Source: Paludibacter sp. (lineage in GTDB: Bacteria; Bacteroidota; Bacteroidia; Bacteroidales; Paludibacteraceae). Taken from it: a DNA stretch of 64,000 nucleotides. The position numbers and the translations under genes are program-made. Position 1 is the stretch's first letter, and each line of letters starts with the position of its first letter. Positions 20,378 through 29,537 of the stretch are shown one piece after another. The stretch lies in NCBI GenBank assembly GCA_019163375.1, contig JAFLKK010000003.1, forward strand, positions 62,001 to 126,000. Reading direction: 5' to 3'. The notes beneath the pieces were generated by a model. That model searched no databases, was not told where the DNA came from, and worked only from the letters and a program-made list of their open reading frames with translations.

Positions 20378-22867
20378 CTATTGTTGTGAATTCCGTTCGG
20401 CTGAGCTCACTTCGAAGCCTACGGGGATATTTATATTAGTTATACCTCCTTTTAGTTGCATTTGAACACCCTTCCAGATGAAAACCCCATCCAGATGAAT
20501 TGGCAAAGTCACTTCACCTCGAAGATTATTTTTATCATCTCTTTGCAATTTAACACGGATCGTTCCCAGCTTATGCGGCATTGTTGCATCAATATTTTTC
20601 AAATTTCCCAGATTGGGTTTTATCCTTACGGATTTAAAGCCCGGAGCATTTGGTTTTATGCCACTTACCAATGACAAAAAGTAATAAACCGGTGAAGCAC
20701 TCCATGCATGACAATCTGACCGTGCAGGGTCAGGGGTCTCGGCAAAAGTGCTCAAACCACTATCTACCATTTTTTTCCATGGAGCTAATGCCTCTGTAAA
20801 TTGGTCGGCCTGCCCGGCTTTCTCAAGTGCTTCGAACAAATAGAACTTGAAATACAAGGTACATTGTGCCAAATCTTTGTCATTGAGAATAGCACCAATT
20901 ATTTTTGCTTTATCCGTCGTTTCAGGAAAGGTATTGGTCAAAATGGCCAAAACATTAGCATGTTGACTAAAAGTAATCTTTTCAGGAGAATCGGCAATCA
21001 ATCCTTTCTTAGAGTCAAAGCATGTAGTAAAAACAGCATGTTTAATTTTATTCGCCAAACTCCTATATTCGAAAGCCATGTCATGCATGTTATATGCATC
21101 GAAAACATCTGCCGCTTTTTCCAATGTGTAAGCATATTGCAAACTGAGAATAGATGAATTGCCGGTATGAGCGGCAGGCGGGTTACCATTGTCCCATCCT
21201 TTTGAATAGGTCCAATCTACAAAATCCCACCATTCTACAGGGCCTAACATACCACTGGAATCCATACGGCTTCTAAACCAATTGAGTGTTTCCTGCATTC
21301 CCGGAATCATTGATTTAACAAAATCGGGATCGTCATTCAGCATCCAATAATCATAAACCATTGTGACCCAAACCAACGAAAAGGTAGGAATAATCTGGGT
21401 TTGATTACTTGGAAACCGACTTTGTGTTATCCCCATTGGCAATTGCGAATCGTGTAAAACAGCAATTGCATTTTTGGTCAATCGGGCATCTCCCGAAACA
21501 TAGGTCGAAACCAATGCCTGAATCCGTGCATCACCAATGTATTGAAGTTGTTCGTAGTACGGGCAATCAAAAAAAGTTTCATTGGCACATAAGCGTTGTG
21601 TTCGCCAGCCGACATTCCAAATATCTTTTATTTGCGGATTGTCGCAATTAAATGCTGCCTTTTCTTCTAAAGGATATGCTGAAAAAATACTATAGAAATC
21701 ATTCAGAATAAGAGGTTCATCTTTTGTTTCAATTTCCATTTCAATGTATCGGAAAGTCCGCCACCACAATGTCTGGAATATTCGATTGTTTTCTCCGTCG
21801 CAAATGATTAGATCGGAGGTGCCTATTACTTTTTTGTTTTCAACATCATTCCTGTTGCCCTTATTCCCAACACTATCCAATAAACTTTCGGCATAAGTCA
21901 GTTTTATTGTACCTTTTTCTCCTTTCGAAAAATTCAGAACCGGATATGCCGTTGTTAATACATTTTGGTCAATAAGTAATTTTACTTTCGAATTTGCTGG
22001 AATCGTAATTGGCGTTTTACCTTTCAGAAAGCCAGCCGGAATAGTGGTAATGTCGGAACGGCGTACTTTTAAAAACCGCTGTTCTTTTTCTTCCATCATT
22101 GGTATTTCCCTTGGTGAAAGCAAATGGGTTGAAATTCCTCCGTATTCACCCATACAGCCAACAGGTTTCGCGGTTTCCACTACCTGGGCTTGCTTCCAAC
22201 CTACTGCATTAAAATTACGATCCATCCAGTTCCATGGATGTTTTTTACAATCGAATTCCTCACCATCTCCAGCTGCATAATACTGGTTTATGTTTACCGG
22301 AACGGTTTTATACGCTATGTTTTTTAAAACCACCCAACTGTTATCTGAGTTAACACTATTCTCTTCCTTCGTATCGCCCTGAATAATAAATCCTGTATGT
22401 CCGGAAATCTGGGCCAATGGACGATTCCATCCTAAATTCCATACTGTGGCAGAAATAACATTTTTTCCCTCATGCAGATAAGATGAAATGTCAATACTCT
22501 CGAAATTCCACTTATATAAATGACTTCTGGCTGGGCCATTACAAACGTATATGCCATTGATATATAGTTTGTAGCGATTGTCGGCCGATACGTGGACTAT
22601 AAATTTGGCAGGCTTTGTATTCATCGAAATTTCTTTTCTGAATAGATAAATTCCATAATCCGAACCAGAATTATCGGGACACGAAATCCATTTTGCAGCC
22701 CAAGGTCTGCAAAGCAATTCAGGATTGATTTCCGTCACCTGTTGTGCCGAAAGCGCTGTACTTGCAAGTGATACACTCTTTTTCTGTGCACTAAGATGTA
22801 GTGACAGAAAAAAGAGAAGTATCATTGTACTCATTAAAAGAGGACGAATTGGATTTTCCTTAATCAT
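20378..22867 (-). CDS. GH78-type alpha-L-rhamnosidase
   Basis: An exported protein of 829 residues with the hydrophobic signal MSTMILLFFLSLHLSAQ. The N-terminal beta-sandwich (about 50-170) has VSADNRYKLYINGIYV, the usual start of this family. A second beta-domain is followed by an (alpha/alpha)6 barrel from about residue 405. The catalytic region includes FFDCPYYEQLQYIGDAR (432-448), which corresponds to the GH78 'DCP...E...GD.R' motif with Glu439 as candidate general acid. The C-terminal domain carries KLGTIRVKL. Rhamnose is not part of xyloglucan, so this gene points to a pectic or mixed substrate, or to a different sugar specificity. It overlaps functionally with the GH2 gene that follows 3 bases later. 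Confidence 0.8.
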   Translation of the reverse strand: MIKENPIRPLLMSTMILLFFLSLHLSAQKKSVSLASTALSAQQVTEINPELLCRPWAAKWISCPDNSGSDYGIYLFRKEISMNTKPAKFIVHVSADNRYKLYINGIYVCNGPARSHLYKWNFESIDISSYLHEGKNVISATVWNLGWNRPLAQISGHTGFIIQGDTKEENSVNSDNSWVVLKNIAYKTVPVNINQYYAAGDGEEFDCKKHPWNWMDRNFNAVGWKQAQVVETAKPVGCMGEYGGISTHLLSPREIPMMEEKEQRFLKVRRSDITTIPAGFLKGKTPITIPANSKVKLLIDQNVLTTAYPVLNFSKGEKGTIKLTYAESLLDSVGNKGNRNDVENKKVIGTSDLIICDGENNRIFQTLWWRTFRYIEMEIETKDEPLILNDFYSIFSAYPLEEKAAFNCDNPQIKDIWNVGWRTQRLCANETFFDCPYYEQLQYIGDARIQALVSTYVSGDARLTKNAIAVLHDSQLPMGITQSRFPSNQTQIIPTFSLVWVTMVYDYWMLNDDPDFVKSMIPGMQETLNWFRSRMDSSGMLGPVEWWDFVDWTYSKGWDNGNPPAAHTGNSSILSLQYAYTLEKAADVFDAYNMHDMAFEYRSLANKIKHAVFTTCFDSKKGLIADSPEKITFSQHANVLAILTNTFPETTDKAKIIGAILNDKDLAQCTLYFKFYLFEALEKAGQADQFTEALAPWKKMVDSGLSTFAETPDPARSDCHAWSASPVYYFLSLVSGIKPNAPGFKSVRIKPNLGNLKNIDATMPHKLGTIRVKLQRDDKNNLRGEVTLPIHLDGVFIWKGVQMQLKGGITNINIPVGFEVSSAERNSQQ

Positions 22868-22877
22868 GGATATGAAA

Positions 22878-22902
22878 TAGTTACAAGTAAGTAGTTACAA
22901 GT
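22878..22902. repeat. Two-copy 11-bp direct repeat upstream of GH78
   Basis: TAGTTACAAGT occurs at 22878-22888 and 22892-22902, 14 bases apart. It sits 11 bases upstream of the GH78 start in an otherwise featureless 109-base gap. Confidence 0.5.
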
Positions 22903-22976
22903 CCGGTTATCTGAATACTGTTTTAAAAAACATATCGTTAAATATGTCGAATTACTTATGATGATTCTTCACCAAT

Positions 22977-25460
22977 TTACCTGACAGTTTTAATAATAAC
23001 TTCGGTTCCTTTTAGATTTTCCGATACTGCTTTTAATTTTATTTCACCCGCCTGTTTATCCGATTGAACCAGCACCACACAATATCCGTTGAAAGCCATA
23101 CGTTGGTTGGCTTTGTCAGGTTCGTGACTGCTTGGATTTCCGTTGGCTACACCAATTATCTTTCCGGGGCCTTCAATGCTAAACTTCACCAGATTATTGG
23201 CAGTTGGCACAACCCTGCCTTTGGCATCTTTAATAGCTACCTTGATTACAGCTACATCGCAGCCATCAGCTTTTAGTGTGCTAACATCACTGTTTAAAGC
23301 CACTTGTGCAGGCGTGGTAGTTGTTTCTACAATATCTTTGGTCACCAGTTTCCCGGCTTTATACCCACGAGCTTCCAATTTTCCGGGTTTGTAAATAACC
23401 GGCCAAATTAATTTTTTGAAAGGTTCGGCTTTTTGTTTTCCCTGACTTTTGCCGTTTAGGAAAAGCTCAACCACTTCGCAATTGGTGTAACAATGTACTT
23501 TTACAGTATCATTCTCTTTGCCGGGGAAACCTACCTGTCCGGTAGGCAGGTTCCAGTGCGGGAAAATGTGTACAGTTGGGATATCAGTCCAAGCCGATTT
23601 GTAAGCATAATAGCCGTCTTTAGGGAAACCGCAAACATCCATAATCCCGAATTGAGAGGCTACACTAGGCCATGCAAATGGAGTTGGTTCACCGCGATAA
23701 TCGAAACCTGTCCATACAAATAAACCACCAAGGTAGGGATACTTAACTATGTCCGCCCAATCTTCTCCCGGATAGGGACCCCAACCTGGTTGCCACAAAG
23801 TTGAGTTTGAACAAGTCTGTGGCCACCAACTATTATTGTATTCGCCACGGGTCGATACAAAACTTGTTCCCTCGGTACAAAACATAACACGATCCGGGTG
23901 ATTCTCTTTATCTTTTACATACGCCAATTGTTTGTCGCCATAATTATACCCTACAACATCCAACACATCGCTGTATCCTCCCTCATTGCGGGCATGGTTC
24001 ATAGCCGCAGTAACTTTGCGGGTAGGATCAATCTTGTGGGCTGTTTTAACCATTGTTTCCATAATTCGGGCACCCATTACAGTCCCTTGCATTGCTTCTT
24101 CATTCTCCAGGCTCCACATAAATATGGATGGATGGTTTCTGTCTCTGTAGAGCATGGTGGATAAATCTTCCAATCCATCTTTGGAACTCGACAAATGGCG
24201 ATTTTCATCCAGTACCAGCAGACCGATACTGTCGCACATATCGAGTACTTCGGGTGTCGGCATGTGATGCGTACATCTATAGCCATTGCTTCCCATTTCT
24301 TTAAGTACTTTCAATTTGTACCAATTTATTTTATCGGGAACAGCAACACCAATGCCTGCAAAATCCTGGTGGTTACAAGTTCCTTTTACCGGGCACAATT
24401 TACCATTGAGAAATACACCATTTTTATTAATTTCTACAGTTCGCACTCCAAAAGTAGTTTCGTAAGTGTCTATAACATTGCCATTTTCAATGACTTCGGT
24501 CAATACTTTATAAAGGTTGGGCGTTTCGGGCGACCAAAGCAACGGTTTTTTAATGTCACCTGTTTGTGATACTTCAGTCTGATCGAATGGAGCAATTGAC
24601 AAGGTAGAAGTTTCGGTATCGAACACAAGCCCTTTTTTATCTACAATTTTTGAAACAAGGGTAACGTTTTTAGCCGTTTTGTATTCGTTTTTCAATGTTG
24701 TTTTAATATTTACAGTAGCTTCTGCATCCGAAACCGTGGGCGTTGTAACATAAGTACCAAAGCGGGTAACGTAAAGCCTTTCGGTTTTAACAAGCCAAAC
24801 GTGTCTGTAAATACCACCGCCTTCGTACCACCAACCTTCGGGCTGGGTAGCATCCACTCTCACTAAAATCACGTTTTTGCCTTCATTGCCATAACGCAAT
24901 ACATCGCTAAGGTCATAGTTCGATGGTGTATATCCACTAAGGTGGTTGCCTAAAAGGTGACCATTCACCCAAACGGTGCTATTTCTGAAAATTCCATCAA
25001 ATTCTATAGATATTTTTCTTCCTTTATCCGATTCCGGTATTTCAAATTCTTTACGGTAAAATCCAATTCCCACTGGCAAATACCCGTTGCCTCCAGGTTG
25101 ACTTCCCAGTGTATTATCATTAACAAAGGTTTCTTCTATAACCCAATCGTGCGGAAGGTTTACCGCTTTCCAGTCAACAGGGTTAAATGACGTTGAGCTT
25201 CTAAAATTGGTATAATCGATAATGGTATCTTTTTTTGTTATAATCGGCACATTAATGTCTGTGATACCACCCTGACCAACCCTAACTACAAGTTTCATGG
25301 CTATGTCGCCTTTGTGGAACTGCCAGTTGAAGTCAAAATTTTCTTTTGCTCTTTTGGCAGGTGATGTTTGCTGAATCACTTGCGATTTTGCGTCAATATG
25401 TATTAACGTCAATAATAAGGAGAAGCATAAAACTGTTAGAAGTTTTTGTTTGATTGCCAT
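22977..25460 (-). CDS. GH2 beta-galactosidase-like enzyme with altered SLENE motif
   Basis: An exported GH2 enzyme of 827 residues with a signal peptide to about residue 26. The jelly roll (about 40-225) contains VNLPHDWVIEE and GWWYEGGGIYRHVW. An Ig-like domain precedes the barrel (about 345-640), and DUF4982 and invasin-like Ig domains end the protein. The acid/base is Glu454, but the motif reads MWSLENEE rather than the usual SxGNE, so the residue before Asn is Glu instead of Gly. The nucleophile is Glu530 in RVMFCTEGTSF. The same domain order occurs in the GH2 at 14722-17157. It is separated from DUF418 by 158 bases, where a weak promoter could lie. Beta-galactosidase is the default call; the altered motif may signal another specificity. 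Confidence 0.82.
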   Translation of the reverse strand: MAIKQKLLTVLCFSLLLTLIHIDAKSQVIQQTSPAKRAKENFDFNWQFHKGDIAMKLVVRVGQGGITDINVPIITKKDTIIDYTNFRSSTSFNPVDWKAVNLPHDWVIEETFVNDNTLGSQPGGNGYLPVGIGFYRKEFEIPESDKGRKISIEFDGIFRNSTVWVNGHLLGNHLSGYTPSNYDLSDVLRYGNEGKNVILVRVDATQPEGWWYEGGGIYRHVWLVKTERLYVTRFGTYVTTPTVSDAEATVNIKTTLKNEYKTAKNVTLVSKIVDKKGLVFDTETSTLSIAPFDQTEVSQTGDIKKPLLWSPETPNLYKVLTEVIENGNVIDTYETTFGVRTVEINKNGVFLNGKLCPVKGTCNHQDFAGIGVAVPDKINWYKLKVLKEMGSNGYRCTHHMPTPEVLDMCDSIGLLVLDENRHLSSSKDGLEDLSTMLYRDRNHPSIFMWSLENEEAMQGTVMGARIMETMVKTAHKIDPTRKVTAAMNHARNEGGYSDVLDVVGYNYGDKQLAYVKDKENHPDRVMFCTEGTSFVSTRGEYNNSWWPQTCSNSTLWQPGWGPYPGEDWADIVKYPYLGGLFVWTGFDYRGEPTPFAWPSVASQFGIMDVCGFPKDGYYAYKSAWTDIPTVHIFPHWNLPTGQVGFPGKENDTVKVHCYTNCEVVELFLNGKSQGKQKAEPFKKLIWPVIYKPGKLEARGYKAGKLVTKDIVETTTTPAQVALNSDVSTLKADGCDVAVIKVAIKDAKGRVVPTANNLVKFSIEGPGKIIGVANGNPSSHEPDKANQRMAFNGYCVVLVQSDKQAGEIKLKAVSENLKGTEVIIKTVR

Positions 25461-25618
25461 AATCTGTATTGTTAATTGAGTTTATTGTTGACTATATTTC
25501 TTTGTAGTTATTGTTCGATTTTAGCTTTACTGAATTTCAAATTGAAATCATTATTTTCATTAATCCTTTTAATTCAGATAGAATGAAGAACACCCAGAGT
25601 TGCAATTCAACCCAACAT

Positions 25619-26815
25619 CTACCTTAGTTTTAGTTCCTTAATATTTATCCATGTCAGGCTGTGCCATATTTTTTCGAGAGGTCCTTGTTTGTGTTTATTT
25701 AGCCACCATTTGCAAAAAATGAATTGAAGTACAAAGAACACAATGCCTAGCAATAAGGAAAGGCTTGCGCCAGTATACTGATATACAGCTAACCCGCATC
25801 CGTTGTAAACAAAACAGCCAATCATTGATTGCATCACGTAGTTAGTGAGGCTCATTTTACCAAATATTTCGAGTTGGGATAGGAGTTTATGCAACAATTT
25901 GGTCGAATATAACAGCACAAAAGTTGAAATCCAAACAAAAGTAAAAATAAAGTTTCTCCATGTTTCAACAACCAAATTGACTTGATTTAGGAGTATTTCT
26001 CTTTTAATCAAGCCAGACACCGATTTAGTTCCAAGAATGAAAATAACTCCTATAATACCTGAAATGATAAGTGTTTTTAGCCAAAATTTGCTATTTGCAG
26101 TATTTAACTCAAATTTGCGTGTACGCCCCAACACCAGCCCTATCATGAACAATGCAGGAATTTGGAAAAAACGGCCATGTTCCCAAGACCACAAAGTACA
26201 AGCCCATCTTCCATTTGTCATGTTTCCCCAAGCGGTATCAAGAAAAGAATTACCACTTAGGTAGGCATTTGCCTGTCCAAAGTATTGCCAGGATAAGGGA
26301 TTCCCTGGATTATATTGAGGATTTAGTATCATGTAAATGAACCGGCCAATTTCAAGAGGTTGCAACAATAACAAGATAGCAATGACAAGCACATGAGTAT
26401 TTTTCATTTGGCTTACTAAAACCAAAGAAAAACCAAGTGTCGCATAAATTGCCAGAACATCTCCCGAATAGAACATGGAGTTAAATAAGCCAAAACCTAA
26501 TAATAAAAGCATACGCCAGATAAATCTCCCGACAAAAGTGTTACCCTGATTTTGTTGCTTACTATCCATTAAAAAAAAAGTGAACCCAAACAAAACTGCA
26601 AAAATAGCGTATGCCTTGCCAGAAAGAAGAGTAAACATGATATCCCAAACGTGTTTATCAAGAGTCTTCATCCATATTGGCAGATTCTCAGGGAAGTAAT
26701 AATAGTCAAAATGTTCAATATTATGAAGTAACATTATCGACATTATGGCAAATCCCCTCAAGGCATCAACCACCGTAACTCGGTAGCCACTTGTTGCTAT
26801 TTTTAGCTCATTCAT
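25619..26815 (-). CDS. DUF418/YeiB-like polytopic membrane protein
   Basis: The protein has 398 residues with many hydrophobic helices. It begins with RVTVVDALRGFAIMSIMLLHN, the hallmark N-terminal helix of the DUF418 (YeiB) family, which is related to membrane acyltransferases such as heparan-alpha-glucosaminide N-acetyltransferase. The middle has LSGKAYAIFAVLFGFTFFLM and the C-terminal part holds the FGKMSLTNYVMQSMIG segment typical of DUF418. It is the only inner-membrane non-regulator protein in the window. The family has no firmly established reaction. Within a cluster of deacetylases and glycosidases, an acetyl transfer or export role is a guess only. It lies 81 bases downstream of the DUF5916 gene. 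Confidence 0.85.
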   Translation of the reverse strand: MNELKIATSGYRVTVVDALRGFAIMSIMLLHNIEHFDYYYFPENLPIWMKTLDKHVWDIMFTLLSGKAYAIFAVLFGFTFFLMDSKQQNQGNTFVGRFIWRMLLLLGFGLFNSMFYSGDVLAIYATLGFSLVLVSQMKNTHVLVIAILLLLQPLEIGRFIYMILNPQYNPGNPLSWQYFGQANAYLSGNSFLDTAWGNMTNGRWACTLWSWEHGRFFQIPALFMIGLVLGRTRKFELNTANSKFWLKTLIISGIIGVIFILGTKSVSGLIKREILLNQVNLVVETWRNFIFTFVWISTFVLLYSTKLLHKLLSQLEIFGKMSLTNYVMQSMIGCFVYNGCGLAVYQYTGASLSLLLGIVFFVLQFIFCKWWLNKHKQGPLEKIWHSLTWINIKELKLR

Positions 26816-26896
26816 TGTTATTTTTATTGATAAGTTCTACGCAGGTTATTATGCTCAATATTTTTTATATAAATCAAAATCACCAGGATATAAATT

Positions 26897-29536
26897 TTAA
26901 ATCGAAAACCAGTAATTATATTTGATAAGGAGAATGTTATTCGGGAATATTCCTTTAATACTGCTCATACTGTCATTCAGCTTCTGGCCACCGGGTTGTT
27001 GAAATGCTGTCCTATCCTGCGACCATACCAGATAAAACTGTGATCCCGGACGGTATTCCCATCTAAAAACCAGGTTAGAACGAAATTGATTAAAATTAAA
27101 ATCGGGATTTCCAAACGTATAGTTATGGTTGTTCTCCAAAACCTCGTAGGTATTATTGCTATTCAAAGTCGAAGTTAATCCAGAAAAGCGATTGGTGTAA
27201 TTGCTGGCATTTGGATCAGTTACCCTTTTTAAGTCTGAGTATTTTCCTATCGTTGCAAACGGGCTGCCATAATACTGTATGGATAGCTCCGGAGTAATGT
27301 TATAATCCACCCTGAAAGTAAGCCCTAATGTTTTTTGTTCGATTTTCCCGAGAATATATTTAGGAGTATTGTCGCTATTAACCGTTGTAATGTACTGCAA
27401 ATCATTTCTGTTAGATGAAAAATTCAAACCGGTGTATATTCTCAAAGAATTAACCGGAGTATACTTTAATCCCGGCTTAATGGAATAATACCGGGCACTG
27501 CCGGAACCCGATGTTGACAATTCAGTATTCAATTCGAAGAATAATTTTTTCGAAGGATCTGTTCGCATATACAGGCTTTCATTCCAAACAGAAGGTAACA
27601 ACATTGCTTCTCCTCCTCTTAATATTCGGGTATCAAGCGATTGTGTAGTGTAGTTGGCCGAAGCATTTATTGCCCACTTATTTGAGAATTCGAAATAAGT
27701 GGCAATATTTACATTCGATGAAAGATACTTTTTACTAAAATCCCAATTGTTGGATTCAGAAACCGATACATTGTAGGTGCGAAAAATAGAAACCGACTTA
27801 TTTACAAAGTAATAAACCGAATTTTTCTGTTTTATCACATCGGCTATTTGCATGAAACCCATATCGTTGAGGTCGAAGCCAGGAGAACGCCATATGGCCT
27901 CGGTAGAATATCGCCAGAGTCCTTTACTTCCTTTTCCAACCCTAATGCTGCCTCCATGACCGGATATGCTATTCAAAGTACTGTCGTATTGAACGTAATC
28001 AACATCAGGTCGCTGGTAATAACGGGCAGAGGACTGTTGAAGGTCGGACATGGCACTATGACTGCCATTGATATGGCTACCCACAAATTTTGCATCTACA
28101 TAATACTCTTTGTCATGCCATTGATGAAGAAAATCTATCCCTCCTGTATAGGCATTGCGGTTCATAAAATCCAACTGTGGTGCATTTATAAACCGGTTGG
28201 TAGAAGTAATAATACCTCCAATAACTGTATTTCCCTTTGAAAAATCTTGTTGTACCCTTACAATGGCATAATTTGTCAATGGCTCCACTCCAACATTTCG
28301 TCTTTTTCCAAGCGAATCTATTTTTGTATTTTCGGTAGAAGTGAGTGTTTCCAAAACTCCAATCGAAAGTCCTTTTGCTGTTTTTCCACTTAATTTTGCA
28401 GCTCCCAGTATGGTCGTATTTTCGGGAGCCCATTTAAATTCAGCATCACTCAGCGTTGGTTCAAATGTAGGGGCATGTCCAATGCGACGGCTATAAAACA
28501 AGCTGGAATTATCAAAATCAAAATTGAAAATATTCTTCCCTTCGAGGAAGAAAGGTCGCTTTTCATCATAAAAAGTTTCGAAAGCTGTGAGGTTCATCAT
28601 AGATGGGTCTGCCTCTACTTGTCCGAAGTCGGGATTTACAGTCATATCGACTGTGAAATTACTTGCCAGACCAATTTTGGCATCCAAACCAACATTGCCG
28701 GCCCAACTGCGACCTTTGTTTGTAAACGGATTGTTGGGCTCTGCTTTAAACGTATTAAACTTACCCGACATGTACGGCATAATTTCAATTCTGCGCGATG
28801 TTGGCAAGTCTTTAATACCGTGAAGTTCTCCAAATAAATACAAAATACCAGGGCCTGTTGAGGATTGGAGTTCCCATTCACTTTCTTGTTGAACACGATC
28901 AATCCAACGCCAGGCATGGAGTCCCCAGACCTGTACGGAGTCTTTACTATAGCGAAGCTGGCTCAGCGGAATTTCAATTTCGGTAGTCCACGCTGAATCC
29001 TCTTTGCCCGTTTTGGCGTACCATACTGCATTCCAGTTCATATCGACAACACATGGATTTGTAACCACTAAATCAACCTTCTGTCCCGCAGCAGAAACGT
29101 CAAACTCAAATCCTGTACGACGATCGTGATAACTATCAAAGGCAACACCTACCATATCACCCGTAAACTCATCGCGTCTTCCCGCTTTCCTGCATATTTT
29201 CGCCGGTACGCTGTCGAAAGCCCGGATAGCTACATATATGTTTTTGTCATCATAAAGAATTTTCATGGATGTTGGCTGCGATGGTTTAGCGCCTTCGTTT
29301 GGTAACCATTGGGTAAAATCGCCCGCCCATTCACCTGTTTTCCAACATGCGTCATCCAACTTACCATCTATTACCGGTTTTTGAACAGATAATCGGCAAG
29401 TATTATAAACCCGTAATGGTTTTTTTGTGCTATTTTTCAGACTATCCTTTTGATTGACACCATTAGAATAGGCCATCTGTGAGTGAAAAAATAATAGACT
29501 TCCAATAATGTAAATTAGTTTGAACATGTTTTTCAT
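26897..29536 (-). CDS. CBM9-like / DUF5916 outer-membrane barrel protein
   Basis: An exported protein of 879 residues. After the signal peptide, residues about 45-240 form a CBM9-like domain (KPVIDGKLDDACWKTGEWAGDF, then DSYHDRRTGFEFDVSAAGQ). The remainder is the DUF5916 domain. It begins MTVNPDFGQVEADPSMMNLTAFETFYDEKRPFFLEG and continues as alternating amphipathic strands ending in an aromatic residue pattern (NILLIKYNYWFSI), as expected of a beta-barrel. Such proteins are frequent in Bacteroidota and their function is unknown. The start lies one base after the stop of the GH2 gene at 29538, so it is translationally close-coupled. A role in outer-membrane glycan handling is inferred only from this position. 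Confidence 0.85.
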   Translation of the reverse strand: MKNMFKLIYIIGSLLFFHSQMAYSNGVNQKDSLKNSTKKPLRVYNTCRLSVQKPVIDGKLDDACWKTGEWAGDFTQWLPNEGAKPSQPTSMKILYDDKNIYVAIRAFDSVPAKICRKAGRRDEFTGDMVGVAFDSYHDRRTGFEFDVSAAGQKVDLVVTNPCVVDMNWNAVWYAKTGKEDSAWTTEIEIPLSQLRYSKDSVQVWGLHAWRWIDRVQQESEWELQSSTGPGILYLFGELHGIKDLPTSRRIEIMPYMSGKFNTFKAEPNNPFTNKGRSWAGNVGLDAKIGLASNFTVDMTVNPDFGQVEADPSMMNLTAFETFYDEKRPFFLEGKNIFNFDFDNSSLFYSRRIGHAPTFEPTLSDAEFKWAPENTTILGAAKLSGKTAKGLSIGVLETLTSTENTKIDSLGKRRNVGVEPLTNYAIVRVQQDFSKGNTVIGGIITSTNRFINAPQLDFMNRNAYTGGIDFLHQWHDKEYYVDAKFVGSHINGSHSAMSDLQQSSARYYQRPDVDYVQYDSTLNSISGHGGSIRVGKGSKGLWRYSTEAIWRSPGFDLNDMGFMQIADVIKQKNSVYYFVNKSVSIFRTYNVSVSESNNWDFSKKYLSSNVNIATYFEFSNKWAINASANYTTQSLDTRILRGGEAMLLPSVWNESLYMRTDPSKKLFFELNTELSTSGSGSARYYSIKPGLKYTPVNSLRIYTGLNFSSNRNDLQYITTVNSDNTPKYILGKIEQKTLGLTFRVDYNITPELSIQYYGSPFATIGKYSDLKRVTDPNASNYTNRFSGLTSTLNSNNTYEVLENNHNYTFGNPDFNFNQFRSNLVFRWEYRPGSQFYLVWSQDRTAFQQPGGQKLNDSMSSIKGIFPNNILLIKYNYWFSI

Positions 29537-29537
29537 A

